From the NCBI GenBank assembly GCA_036320915.1, contig JAXBDG010000017.1, positions 124,001 to 188,000 of the forward strand: 64,000 bases of DNA. The letters run 5' to 3'. Under the pieces are notes generated by a model that had not been told where the DNA came from, did no database searches, and worked only from the letters and a program-made list of their open reading frames with translations. The stretch's first letter is position 1. Each line of letters starts with the position of its first letter. Positions 11,601 through 22,665 of this stretch are shown here, one piece after another. The position numbers and the translations under genes were made by a program. The stretch is from Linnemannia elongata (Eukaryota > Mortierellomycota > Mortierellomycetes > Mortierellales > Mortierellaceae).

Positions 11601-12162
11601 GGGTAGAGAAGCCTTTGGACTCGCAACTGGATCTGTCACAGGGCCAGGTGAGTAAACCGACTTTTGGACAGGATAAAACGCTTGAATTGCATTGTTATTG
11701 ATACCTATTTGATGCTGGGAATATTCAATTAACATATAACACTCCTCTTTAAAATATACGTTAGGGTTTATACCTAAGGCTGTTATTCGTCAAGAGTTGG
11801 TGCCAATGCTGCACAAGTGTTTGCTCATGGATCCATATAGGCCGGTCTTTCAACAACTGCTGCGAGGCGGCTCCAAGGCCTTTGTTCGTAATGGTGCAGG
11901 CGCCTACGGAACAAAAGCCGGGATTGTCAGGAAGGAGTTTGGAGAAGGCGATGAGGGTTTCGTTGAAGAATTAGATGCTGGCGCTGAAGGTACACCATCT
12001 TCGACTGGAGTCACAGGCGAGGCCGGAGGTAATCAAAGCTCTGGAGCGAGACCTGGATCTGGACTAGGTGCAGGATTTGGCAAGGCCAAGCCGACTGGAC
12101 AGCAACAGCGAGTTGACCCATCGGAGATCGACGACGATCCCATTGAGGACTTTTCAGACTGA
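8688..12162 (+). CDS. RAD17: Checkpoint clamp loader RAD17, 905 aa in nine exons
   Basis: Large subunit of the Rad17-RFC complex, which loads the 9-1-1 clamp on damaged DNA in the nucleus. Exons: 8688-8708, 8813-9520, 9612-9831, 9928-10408, 10516-10751, 10799-10939, 11041-11144, 11239-11647, 11765-12162; all joins are GT-AG and in frame. Exon 1 is a 21-nt exon coding MPPKRTT. After a disordered basic/acidic N-terminus comes QWAEKYAPRSIQEVVIHKNK, the signature opening of the RFC/Rad17 AAA+ domain. Walker A is GPAGSGKT (about 262-269) and Walker B is IILIEDLP (about 386). LGIFHAVAKVMFNKR and MLHKCLLMDPYRP are further Rad17-like blocks. The tail ends acidic, DDDPIEDFSD, comparable with the acidic end of animal RAD17. 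At 905 residues it is longer than human RAD17 (681), through the low-complexity N-terminus, a Ser-rich insertion before Walker B and a Gly-rich C-terminus. Confidence 0.92.
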
Positions 12163-12366
12163 ACGAGCACAGGACATTGCAACTCTCACTGCTGCAGACA
12201 ACCACACTTGGCGGCTGCATAATATCCGCCACAGCACCAATTAGCGTAGCAACGTATTTCATCGACTCTAGCACCCCATGCTTAACCCACAGCCCATTTT
12301 TGTAGCATACTTTTTTTCTCCCCCATGCTGTACAGTACATTCTCATTAAAACAAAACGTCTGGATC

Positions 12367-12374
12367 ATGACTCA
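12367..12374. promoter_or_regulatory. Gcn4/AP-1-type site ATGACTCA
   Basis: A perfect Gcn4 consensus octamer 522 bp upstream of the MBF1 start. Mbf1 is the known coactivator of Gcn4 in yeast, which makes the site of interest. No functional proof is available from sequence alone. Confidence 0.35.
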
Positions 12375-12705
12375 CGCTTTTAGTTGCAACCTGCATGGTC
12401 TAGAAGATGCCAGAAGGCAACTGCGGCCAATTGACAAATAGGACTGACTGTTGCCACCGCCCCAGCCCATTGTCGATTGTGCTCTGGTTACTCCACAAGA
12501 AGGATTCTTTATCTCTCCGTGCTACCTAGAAAGAATAAGTTCAGTGAGGAAGACGTCGTTTGGATCCAATGGAGAAGAATCTAAGCAAGGTCTGACCGCA
12601 GTACACCCCTTCGTCATTTTTGAGGGATAATTTCCATAAAAAACGGTTGTTTGGATCTCCGCACGGATGATGCGTAATCAACTGAAGGGCTTCCCTTGGT
12701 CATGT

Positions 12706-12713
12706 TATAAAAG
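12706..12713 (+). promoter_or_regulatory. TATA box of MBF1 (TATAAAAG)
   Basis: Good TATA consensus 183 bp before the ATG, followed by a pyrimidine patch and a C/A-rich unstructured leader, the usual form of a strongly expressed fungal gene. Confidence 0.6.
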
Positions 12714-12895
12714 GAGCTACTTCCCTCTTCTTTTCTTGTTTCTTTCATTACTCAACAACAACTCATCAACAACCAACACTCACTCTCACCCCAACAGTTT
12801 CTTTGTTTTCTCGACTCCTTCAATACTCCGAGAAAATAATTCCCTCGCCTCACAACCAACACATCCCAACAACCACTACAAAACAACCAAATATA

Positions 12896-13449
12896 ATGTC
12901 TGGAAACATTGGCTGGGATGACGAGATTGTCCTCCGCAAGAAGCCTGATTTCGCCAAGGTGACCCGCTCAGCATCCGACATCAATGCCGCCCGTCGTGCT
13001 GGTGCCGTCGTAGCGACCGAACGTAAGGTGGTCTCGAATGCTGGACATGTCGGTGAAGATTTCCGCAGGATTGCAAAGCTGGCGGAATCGGACGAGATCG
13101 TTGCGCCCAAGGCTGTTTCTATGGATGTCGGCAAGGCTATTGCCAAGGCTCGTATTGAGCTGAAGTTGAACCAGAAGGATCTTGGAGTCAAAGTCAACGA
13201 GAAGCAGACTGTCGTAAGTATTTACTAATGGTTATGAATGAGAAAAAATGTTTTAACGTTCTTTTTTCATTACCCGTACAATGGTTCTAACGTGCTTACT
13301 TGTGTTTATTTGATGGGTGATAGATTAACGATTATGAGGCAGGAAGGGCCGTGCCAAACCAACAGATTCTTGGAAAGCTCGAGCGCGTACTAGGAGTTAA
13401 GCTTCGTGGCAAGGACATTGGATCGCCTCTTACCTTTGGCAAGAAGTAA
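12896..13449 (+). CDS. MBF1: Multiprotein bridging factor 1, 147 aa in two exons
   Basis: Transcriptional coactivator that links bZIP activators such as Gcn4 to TBP, and also acts on stalled ribosomes in yeast. Exon 1 is 12896-13213 and exon 2 is 13324-13449, joined in phase 0 over a 110-nt intron. The N-terminal MBF1 domain (residues 1-70) starts [17 protein letters not shown]. The C-terminal Cro/XRE helix-turn-helix (about 81-135) reads [20 protein letters not shown] then [20 protein letters not shown]. The basic end [12 protein letters not shown] is characteristic of the family. Length is close to yeast Mbf1 (151). Start is fixed by homology and by the TATA box and leader upstream. Nothing is missing. 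Confidence 0.97.
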
Positions 13450-16400
13450 GCCTGCACACTTCAGGACAGGAGCTGATTACTCCATCCCTTCCAAGCACCT
13501 CTTTAACAACTAAGGCCATCAACGAACAGGGACCATTCAAGGATGCGACAAACACATATATCAGAAGGACTCAGTTCCCTTTTTCATCGCATCTTTTGGT
13601 TCTTTGTAGTATCACATTTTGTCTATTTGTCTATTTGTCTATTTTCTTTTGTTCTACGCCTCCAGCAAACACACACGCAACCCATTTGACATCCGTCCGT
13701 CCCTTTATCGAATTAGCCATTTTTTTCTTTTAGACCAGCTGCGCCCATTTTTGAAGGCGTTCGCTGCGTCACTTTTTGTTCTTTATTTTTGTTCTTGCCG
13801 CAGAACAACCCCTTTGTACATTAATCCCTTCTCTCCTCAGTTCTGTATTTTTTTTTTTTATAATAAAAAAAAAGAATCTTCTGCGCCATGAAAACATGAA
13901 ACGAAATACTCTTGTTCTGCGAAACATACCATCCATTAGCAATATGACACCATCCTTGTCTACAAGAGATACGAGATTCCTTTTTTTTTTTTTCATGCTA
14001 TTGTCAATCTCTTTGACCGTCCGCCTCTGTTCTTTTATTTTTCACCTTGTATCCAATCACAAGTTCAACTGCCCCATTCGAACTTTTCAAGTCCGTCAAT
14101 TAAAATTCGCTTCTTTTCCTTTCTCCTTCTTGCCCGTGAGGTCTACACGACATTGCCCAAAGAACAAAGAGGTATGGAGCAAGGGGGGATCAACAAACAC
14201 ATGTCCAACAAGGCAGCAAGGGACAAAGGAAACAAGGGTCAGTCAGGGTGTGTCTGTCAAACGCTGTTTAGAGTTCAAGGAACCAATCAGATGTCTCCTT
14301 TCACGTTTTTGGGATGGGATAGATGGGATGGACCCCATGTGAACTAAAAGCAAGTGGGAAACAATAGAATGAAAAAAATGACATGCATCAAATATAAACA
14401 AAACACAGATTCACGCACAGGCTCGCGGCAAAAGATGGTTAGATTGGTCAAATGAAGGAAGGGAAGCAGTTTCTAGTTCGTTGACTCGTGCTGTTGGTGG
14501 TGGTGGACGGACTAGAAAAAAGAAACTAGGACAGGAGGTGGAATAGACTTTCACGTCATGGTTATTATTTTTTTCTTCTTAAAACAGACTTAAATGAGCC
14601 TAGGGGTAGTGGGCATGCAAAAGTGAACGAATCTATGGCATGTAAGGAAGCCAAGAAAAAACAAGCAAACATGCTCATGTTCTTGCGCTGTAAAGTAGAA
14701 AAGCGCGCATAATCACAAGAAGGTGGACAATCTTCATCATCATAGAACAGATGGAACTGGAGGAGATCCCCCGATAGCAAACAAATAGGTTGGGTTCGCC
14801 TCGGGGGTTTGCTATGTCAAAATGACAATGGGATAGAACCGAAGTTTGGGGGTGCGAACCGGGGTGGTGTGTCCCGATGCTTTGTTGCAATGTTGACAGT
14901 AGAATATGCGGAGCGGACTTTTTCTATGGCTCGCTTTGCCTACCGAAGCGTCAGGGGAAAAAATGGCGGTACAAGAAGTCAAGTATGTGCAATTGTACAT
15001 AATGAACATGTGCTGTAGATGGAAGCTGTGGAGAAAAGGAGGGGTGAAAAGGAAGAAAGAAGTGGGGCAGATGGCTGAGGGAAGGTGGGCTGATCATAAC
15101 AAAAGGGCTTCCTAGCCGGGTGTTGTTAGTTATGATCCGCGGTTGGTTTGGGGGTGGGATGAAGAAGATGAGGATGGAGACAAGGGAAGACCGAGGGAGA
15201 GGGAGACGGAAGTGTAATAACGATCTCGCGAAGTCAAGTCGTATGGGCAGAGTGAAAAAGAATTGGAGGAAGAGAAAGGATACCCGAAAAAGTCGACTGA
15301 CCGCGTATGCGGATGTGGAGCAAGACTAGAAAAAAACAGTAAGCATAAACACAAATACAACCAAGACAAACAATACAAACATACAAACAAACAAACAAAC
15401 AAACAAAACACGGACACGAGTGTAATGGAAAATCAATAACAACTCAAAAAAGGGTTACAGGAGCAGAGAGGTATGAGAAGGCACAGACTGGCAGCAGCTC
15501 AACTTTCAACCCCATAGGTTCTTTTTGAGTTCTTCCCATCATGCTCTTGCATCTTGGTGGATCAATACGAAAGGCCAAGCAAACCGAGCCGCACGCGCAG
15601 TGGTAGAAATACTTTGGTATGGGTTTCAAAGCTAGCGAAAACTAAGATAAAATAAAATAAGGCGGCCGTCTCTATGCTCGCTCGACCGTGTTCCCATTTT
15701 CTAGACTTGTTGTCAAGGTTACAGTTTGAGAAAGCGTTATTCCTCCTTTATCCGATGTCCTCTCTACTGATCCTTACGCTCTTTTTGTGTTCAATTGCCA
15801 TTCCTTCCCCTCTCTTTCTCGCTTCCTTTCGACCTAAGGAGCATTGAAGTTTAGAGGAAACGGCGGCTGGGAAGACAAGCATGTTGTGGGTAGAATGCAG
15901 AATAGGAAAAGTAAGCCACAGGTTGGATTTCTAACAAACTCTGTTCGAGAGGCGAGAGCATCCTGCCTCAAAACGGCTCGTGTAAGGCGCCGTCTTTGTA
16001 TGCCGTGTGCCGTGTTCTGTGTGCTTTACTGTGTTCAGTAGTTTATTGCAACCAGTGTGGAGCTCTATAATAAAAATATGCTCAGTCGGGGTCTGCATTT
16101 TGCAGCATATACAAGGATACGAAAATACAGGTTTTTTATTGTGAGTGTGTGTTTGTTGAGTGTATGTGGGAGAGGGTTGAATATCTGTTTGTCAGCTTTG
16201 TGGCACTCTGACTTGAGGGAAGAAACTATTCTGTGATCATAGAGCGAAATGGCATGTGGAGGAAGAGGAGGAGCTGAGTGTATTGGACTTTCAAATGGAT
16301 TATAACTTCACATAAAGGCAAAGCCAAGAGAGCGTGAGTATGCGTGAATGAGCGTGAGCATGCAAACCAACCATTGACACTTTGGTAATAAGTGGAAGAG

Positions 16401-18258
16401 AGATCCACACTCTTGCTTGCTTGCTTCCCTTTGCTCTATCATATCGGTCTAGGCGTATTGTTGGCTGTCTGGTTATTTTGAATGTTGGATACATGTGCTG
16501 GTGTTTATTTCCGGTTAGCAATCAATACTCATTTACGGAAAACTATAGAGCGCTTTTGCTGACTATATCTGTCTGTAAACAACAACGCCTATCTATGGGA
16601 GTGCCCATTTGCCTACCTTGTGGCACTGTGGCAGCGTGCGAGTGTGCCAGTTTTGATAATCCTCAATGCTTTGCTTAATTCGCGTAAAACAATCGACGAA
16701 TTGGAAACTGTACCTGAATGGTACTGCGATTTGTTGACAGCCTTTGGCATGGAGTCAATTAATTGTCGAGGGCAGGGCATTGGGCACACACCACCGATCA
16801 CTGTCATTCCTAAGGCAGCTGCCCTAGCGCGAACTACAAAATGAAAGTGGGCGTTTGTGTTGTTTTTTTTATATTTGTTTTGAGTATCATCGACGTCGTA
16901 AACAGGCATCAGCATACAGAATTAACAACTAAACACAAAAAAACATAAACAGAAAGGGTGGTAGAGAAGGAAGGACGTGAAACACAAAGAAGTGTTAATA
17001 AGAATTAAGCCGCGCCGATGCGTTTTCTGTAAGACTTTTGGATCGTACTTGCCGCAGATAGTTCGGTGAGACTCAGAAAACCTCGTTCAATTGAGAGACA
17101 GTGACTTCAGGGACACACACACTCACACACACGCTCCTCTCCCAAACAAGCAAGCATGGACAGGCATGAACCCAAGTAGCTAATCAGGAAGAGAGAAGAG
17201 CTATTTGGGAGTCAGCAAGAGAGAAAAAAAAAAGCGATGACCCTGTTCGGAGATCGGTGTAAATCCCTATTGCCTGAAAAAATCCTCTCCTCGATGCCTC
17301 GACGGAGGAGAGGAAAGGATGTGGCAAAAGGAGACGAAGGGGTTAAGACAAATCAGTGGACTATCTGGCCAGTGCTCCGAGGGAGTTTGAGCAAGCCCTC
17401 TTAGAGGTTACCGATGTTGGGCCCGAGAAAAAAAAAGGTCAGGCCTGGCTAAGTACGGTCTATGGTTGGATGAAAACAAGAAATACAGGTAGAGATAGCG
17501 AGTTACTGTAGAAAAGAAGGAGAGAGAGTTTTTTCTACCTCAGTTGAAGGCGATCGAAACTCCTCCACAACACTATTTTTTTTAGCGTTTTGTTGTTGTT
17601 TCTTTTGTTCGTTCATTGCGCCATTCCCTTTTCTCTTAGATCCGCTGTGGTTTGAAAGTGAAGAGAGGGAGAGAGAGAGGTTGTGGTATGGTTGACGCAA
17701 AGAAGGAAGAAAAGGAAAGGTGAGCGTAGAACAAAGTAAAAGAAAACGAGAGAGAGGGAAAGGGTGGAATCGGAAGAATGGAATGATGCTGATGAGAAAA
17801 AAAAAAATAAGAAACAAAAGGGGGGTGTCCGACCTGGACAGGGCAAGGGGGGTTGTGAACGTGTTTAGTGATACTGATGATCAAAGAAGAGTGAAACTGA
17901 TTGAGTGTGTAAATGAGTGATTGAATAGGACAAAAGATATTTTTGATTTGTGATATCAATTCGAACGGACTGATACGAACGATGATGATATCGGGTATCC
18001 AGGCACGTGTAGGGCATTTTGGCGAAGGAGGATCACATCCGTCTGACCGATTGGTTTTATTATTGTACCCCTTGACTCCACTGCACTGCATGTGTGTGTG
18101 CGCTTGTGCGGAGTTGCGTGCGATCCACATGTTGCCTCTTGCTCCCTCGTTTCCCCCTTTCACAAAAGATATGAAATAGTCAAAGAGATAAGTTGGACTG
18201 TGAGCTGAATCTGAATTGAATAGAATAAGAGAATATTACAGAGTGTGTGTGTGGCTGC

Positions 18259-18268
18259 CATGTGAAAG
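18259..18268. promoter_or_regulatory. Inositol-response-like element CATGTGAAAG
   Basis: Matches 9 of 10 positions of the yeast UAS-INO/ICRE core CATGTGAAAT, the binding site of Ino2/Ino4, whose activity Opi1 represses. It lies about 1.1 kb upstream of the OPI1 start. The match could be chance; autoregulation is inference. Confidence 0.3.
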
Positions 18269-18717
18269 TATGGTTGATATGCAACTAGCACGCTATTACT
18301 GTGCTATCCCCGTGTAAATGTAAAAAGTATCAATCAGAGCATGATCCCTCCATTCCATGCCCTCAATCCCCATCATATCTATCATCCATGTCCTTTGCAC
18401 CTACCCCCCCCCCCCAAAGGATTTTTGGCTGCCCTCTTTTTTTTCTTTCTTCTTCTCTTTCCTCTCTTCCCTCTCTTCTCTTTTCTTTTCTCTTTTCTTT
18501 CGCTATTGTTCAACTGCCATCACTCTCACTACCATTCCCTTTTCATTCACATTCCCTCCCATCCTTCCTTCCTTCCTTCCTTCCTCCCTTCTTTCACTCG
18601 CTCGATCAGATCTCTCCTCTTCTCCCTCTCACACTCTTCACCCAACCGACCAACCTACCGAACTCTCTTTCTCACACCTTTCCCTCCCTCCTTTTCTCTC
18701 ACTCACACTCACACCCT

Positions 18718-18720
<3 letters not shown>

Positions 18721-18749
<29 letters not shown>
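18721..18749. repeat. (CT)n microsatellite in OPI1 leader
   Basis: About 14 uninterrupted CT units inside a longer pyrimidine tract. Such tracts are common near fungal transcription start sites. Confidence 0.9.
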
Positions 18750-18753
<4 letters not shown>

Positions 18754-19362
18754 GCCCTCACAACCAACCATTGTTCAACACACTCACAAACACAACAGCA
18801 ACCACCACCACCACCACCACTCCTCCTATTCACCCCACTATAGGTAAGCACCACCTCAACTACTCTATCCTTACCTCCATTCTCTTCCACCAACACACGC
18901 TTTACTTGCGCCTCCACCCGTCTGTTTTCTAACAAACACTCACCAACAACCAACCACACACACACACAAAGCACACTCCTCTTTATCCCCATGCTCCCCA
19001 TTGATATTTATCTCTTGGGGTCGAACACACAAAAGAACAGAATGTTATCCCGTTGAGCGTGATAATTAAAAATGTGGTCAGCTCGCATCTGCATTTCGCC
19101 CTTTTCCCTCTCTTCTCTCTCTCTCTCTTCCTGTCCCAACAACACAGAGGAATTTATTTGGCATATGCTCTTGTTTACACTCTTCTTGTCGCTAAGTCTC
19201 GGCATACATAATAAACAAACAAACTCATAAGAGTGTAGAAAAACAGGGCATTAACATCAACATTTTCCTCTTTCCTTTCTCTCCTACTCTCCTCCTTCCA
19301 CACCACCACAATAACATCAACAACAGAACCATCAAAGCACCACACCTTCATATTTTTAAAAG

Positions 19363-21947
19363 ATGCCGACAGCCAAGGATCACTCCAAGGCTCAGCCAAT
19401 GTCCATATCGCAGTTGTGCCAACAGGACTCGGACAACGACATCCAATCTAAACACGATCTCGACCAGGATCCCCTTGACCTCAACTCGGGCGACGAGTCC
19501 GATTCTCACTACCAATCCTACCGCCGTCATCGCCAACAGGCCTTTTATAACAACAATGGCTACAGCGAAGCATCTGACATGGAAGACAGCCACTACCACC
19601 AGCAACAACAGCATCACCATCGCCATGCTATGACGGACAACAACAACCAACCAGATTCTGCTGAACAGATGGCTGCTGAGGCCCTTGGTGATATGGCCAA
19701 TGCATCTTCACAGGCGGCCCCTGCTGGTCCCTTCATGACCCGCATGACCAGCCTTCCCCTCGTCAACTCTGCCATGAGCTCTGCCCTCAAGGCATATGAG
19801 AACACCAAGCAAAACAGCAAAGTCATGAAGGTAATTATTGCTGCTGGAGACACATCAATACCAATGTTGCGTTTTCAAATCGGTACTTCAGATCTGAATG
19901 TTGACCCTTTGCTCTACTACCAATTACAATCGCGACATAGTATGGCGCGGAGATGGTAGAGTCGAGTGTCAAGTCCCTGTCAAAGCCGGTCTTTGAGAAA
20001 CTCGAGCCCAAGCTTGGGCAGCTTGATGATTTCGCGTGCCGCCAGCTCGATAAGGTACACTATTGATATCCATTCATATGCGAAATCTGCGTTCATATCT
20101 GAGATATGCACCTTGCGTTCATTTATATTTTTATTTTTGGACGATCTATTTTCCCATTGGCTCCCCTGGTCGGGTTCTTTCTTTTACTTACCCACATGCC
20201 ATTGTACATCTTTCCTTCCCCCACCCCCCTCTTCATCTCTTTCTTCACCTGCCGCTTACCTGAATGCCTGCATGTGCAATGATATGGATTCCTCCATCAT
20301 CTAGTTCGAAAAGGTCTACCCAAAAACATCCGATGCCCAGCCCTTCCCTTCGCCTACCGACTCGGCCAGATCCTCCAACGATCTCCACCGCCCAGACTCG
20401 GGTTACAGTACCAACAACTACTTTGCCCACCGGTCTCGCGGCGACAGTATCGACAGCACCTCTTCTGCTGCCAGCTCCCGCCCTAGCTTTGATGTCCTCC
20501 GCTCCCGCAGCACCCGCCACGAAGATGGTTAGTCAACCCTTTCTCTTTTTTCCACACGTTGGATTCTTACCATTGACATCAACTAACCCTCATCAACCTT
20601 TGACATAACGCAATAGCAACGATGAAGCACAGATCAGACGCTCAGCGGTCACACAACTCGTCGACATCGTCATTCCACTTCGCCACCCCACAATCCACAG
20701 CCAACGGACACTACCCGTACCAACAGCAACAACAGCAACAGCATCAGCAGCAGGTAGGACCACAGGCTGCTGCTGGTTCTCAACAGCAGTTCTCTGGCTG
20801 GAAGGGAGTCGTGGCGTCCGTTGGCTCGGCATCCGCTGCCGGTGTCGCCATCTTTAGCGAGGAGAGCATGAAGAGTTTGAAATACTGTCTCCAATGGCTC
20901 CAGTACGCTGTCCAGCACATTGACCACCAGATTGGCTTGCTCCGCGCCTTCCTCGCCTCCCTTGCTGGACCTTCTCAAAATACCGAGATTGTTCCCTCAA
21001 CGGCAGCTTCCACCTTGGCCTCGATCAAGAAAGAGGTGGTTGAGACCCTTCGCAAGGTCATCAGTATCGTCTCTCGGTATGCCGGTGCCGCCCTCCCTGA
21101 CCCCGCCAAGATCAGCGTCCGTCAATTTATTCTCTCCATGCCCGTCCGCTGGGCCACCTTGAACAACGAGTCGGTCCCCTCTACCCCTATCGGATCTCCC
21201 TCTTTGGGCCCCGTTGATCGCTCTGCTGATGACGTTGCCGCTCTCCATGATACCTCTGAGCGCGCTGCGCGCGTCCTCGTCCTTGCCAACGAGTCCTCGG
21301 ACATGCTCCGCTCGGTCTCATCCATCTTCAAAGACTCTGTCGAGAAGGCCGAGAACTGGATGGACAAGCTCCGCTATGTTGGCATGACCCCCCAGAACAG
21401 CGATGGTCTGCCCAGCTGGGCCCCTACCGGTTTCCCTGGTGCACCCGGCGGCGGTACCATGCCCGGAGGATTCCCAGGCTCTGGTCTTGAGCAGTACTCT
21501 CTTCGCCAGTCCCAACCTCACCCTGCCAGCACCAATAACCACCACTCCCATGACTATGCCACCCCCAAGGGATCTCCCACGAGGAGTCTCAAGTCTTCCC
21601 CTCGTCTTGGATCTCCCAAAACCAACCACTACAACCGCCATGCATACCGCCAAACGAGCGTCATGTCTGGCGATGAAGATTCTGCGTCTGAGTCTGAAGG
21701 CTCGCACAGCCCTCTTGGAGCCATGGATGACGACAGCTCGTTTGACGAGGAGGATCCCTTCTCACTCGGAGCTGGCGCCACCAATGGCCATGGACCCATG
21801 AAGCGCAGCATGGGATCCCTCACGCACAACCAGGGCAATGCTGTTCGCCGCCGTAAGAAGCGCGGCGAGAGCGCCGAGGTTGTGGCCGGTCTGGGACTTG
21901 CCGTCCCTGCCGGCAATGGGCATGCTGTTAAGCAAGAGCCCATGTAA
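19363..21947 (+). CDS. OPI1: Opi1-family phospholipid biosynthesis regulator, 711 aa
   Basis: In yeast Opi1 represses inositol/choline-responsive genes and is held at the ER by phosphatidic acid and Scs2. Exons: 19363-19830, 19941-20054, 20305-20527, 20617-21947, all GT-AG and in frame. The first Opi1 block (about 122-202) reads RMTSLPLVNSAM, YGAEMVESSVKSLSKPV and QLDDFACRQLDKFEKVYP. The second block (about 327-525) includes SEESMKSLKYCLQWLQYA, IKKEVVETLRKVISIVSRYA and AARVLVLANESSDMLRSVSS. Both match the family in order. It is much longer than yeast Opi1 (404) because of His/Gln runs, a Ser-rich linker and a long C-terminus with SP sites, an acidic stretch and a basic RRRKKR patch near 685. 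That patch may be a nuclear signal. No FFAT-type motif was found with confidence. The start is the first ATG after the CT-rich leader. Confidence 0.88.
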
Positions 21948-22665
21948 TGACCCCACACCATCTTTACGACATCTTACGACAACTCACTCACCCACTTCAA
22001 TTGTGAGCACAGCTGTCCGTTTTGCTCCTTTTCGCACAACGCGACACTGTTGTTCCTCAGCATACCAGCGCGAAGCACCCTCGCCTCGCGTAAACACAAA
22101 CACCTCCATCCTTTCACACCCTTTTTTCCTCACGACCAAACCTTGTACTCTAGCTTTCCTTTTTCCTTCTACTGTTTTTTTCCCTCAGTGATTGTACTCT
22201 ATCACATTGTCCCCGCACTCCCACTTGTACGATATTGCGTTGCGCTTGCTTCTTGTCTTCGTTTTTTTCTTTTTTTATCTTTTTTTTCTTTTCTGTGTTT
22301 GCTACTAAACCATTCATAATAAACGCATGAGATGTAGTAAAGAATCCTTGCAATGCGAAGTTAACGATGATTTCTGTAAAAAAAAAAGGTTGGGTGGGGG
22401 GGGGGAGGATGTGTTGTTAGTGACGGCGGTGCAGGTGAATCCAGGCAAACGAACAATGCCTGTCGCATTAACATTTTCGTGACCTGGGCGCTTGTCTGGC
22501 CTACTTTCCACGTATTTCTTTTTTTTTTACTCCTTTCTCTCCTATTTCATTTCTTTCACTAGTTCACTTCCACTTTTCTCACACGATTCCACACCCTCTT
22601 CGCCATCATATCCACTGCTCTTCAAAAACAAAGAAAGATATTTCAACATACAAAAACAAAACCAG
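21948..22665. other. OPI1 3' UTR and paraoxonase-like promoter
   Basis: No gene seen. AATAAA at 22318-22323 is a good poly(A) signal for OPI1. Poly-T and G-rich homopolymers (about 22260-22290 and 22396-22410) and a pyrimidine-rich leader precede the next gene. Confidence 0.5.
22318..22323 (+). terminator. Poly(A) signal AATAAA of OPI1
   Basis: Perfect hexamer 371 bp after the OPI1 stop, preceded by T-rich DNA. Confidence 0.45.

Larger units (their letters stand above)
12163..12895. other. RAD17-MBF1 intergenic region with MBF1 promoter
   Basis: Contains the RAD17 3' end (an ATTAAA variant signal near 12345), a TGACTCA site (12367-12374), an imperfect bZIP-like palindrome TGATGCGTAATCA (12667-12679), a TATA box (12706-12713) and a CA-rich leader before the MBF1 ATG. 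No gene is seen in it. Confidence 0.55.
13450..19362. other. 5.9-kb gene-poor region between MBF1 and OPI1
   Basis: No open frame of protein-like composition, no tRNA and no conserved RNA that I recognise. It holds A/T homopolymers (13849-13872, 13981-13993), an AAAC-type run (about 15383-15410), CA- and GT-rich patches, and from about 18400 a very pyrimidine-rich tract (CTTT, CCTT, then CT dinucleotides) that probably belongs to the OPI1 promoter and leader. A plausible 5'-UTR donor GGTAAGCACC lies at 18842. The 3' UTR of MBF1 presumably occupies the first few hundred bases. Confidence 0.5.

Noticed and set aside
16613..16915. Minus-strand frame of 100 codons with a dehydrogenase-like stretch RAAALGMTVIGG
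   Set aside because: The resemblance to NAD-binding motifs is short, the rest matches nothing, and there is no start context or splice pattern.
17860..17910. Possible box C/D snoRNA (TGATGAT ... CTGA)
   Set aside because: Boxes are not paired with a terminal stem and spacing is wrong; too common in A/T-rich DNA.
18301..18932. Three overlapping forward frames of 168-191 codons
   Set aside because: All three frames are open because the DNA is a CT-rich repeat (Ser/Leu/Pro/Phe only); best explained as the OPI1 promoter/leader.
19363..20054. Perilipin-like reading of the OPI1 N-terminal block
   Set aside because: The segment LPLVNS...EKLEPKLGQLDDFACRQLDK resembles perilipin domains too, but YGAEMVESS and the second block in exon 4 match Opi1 specifically.
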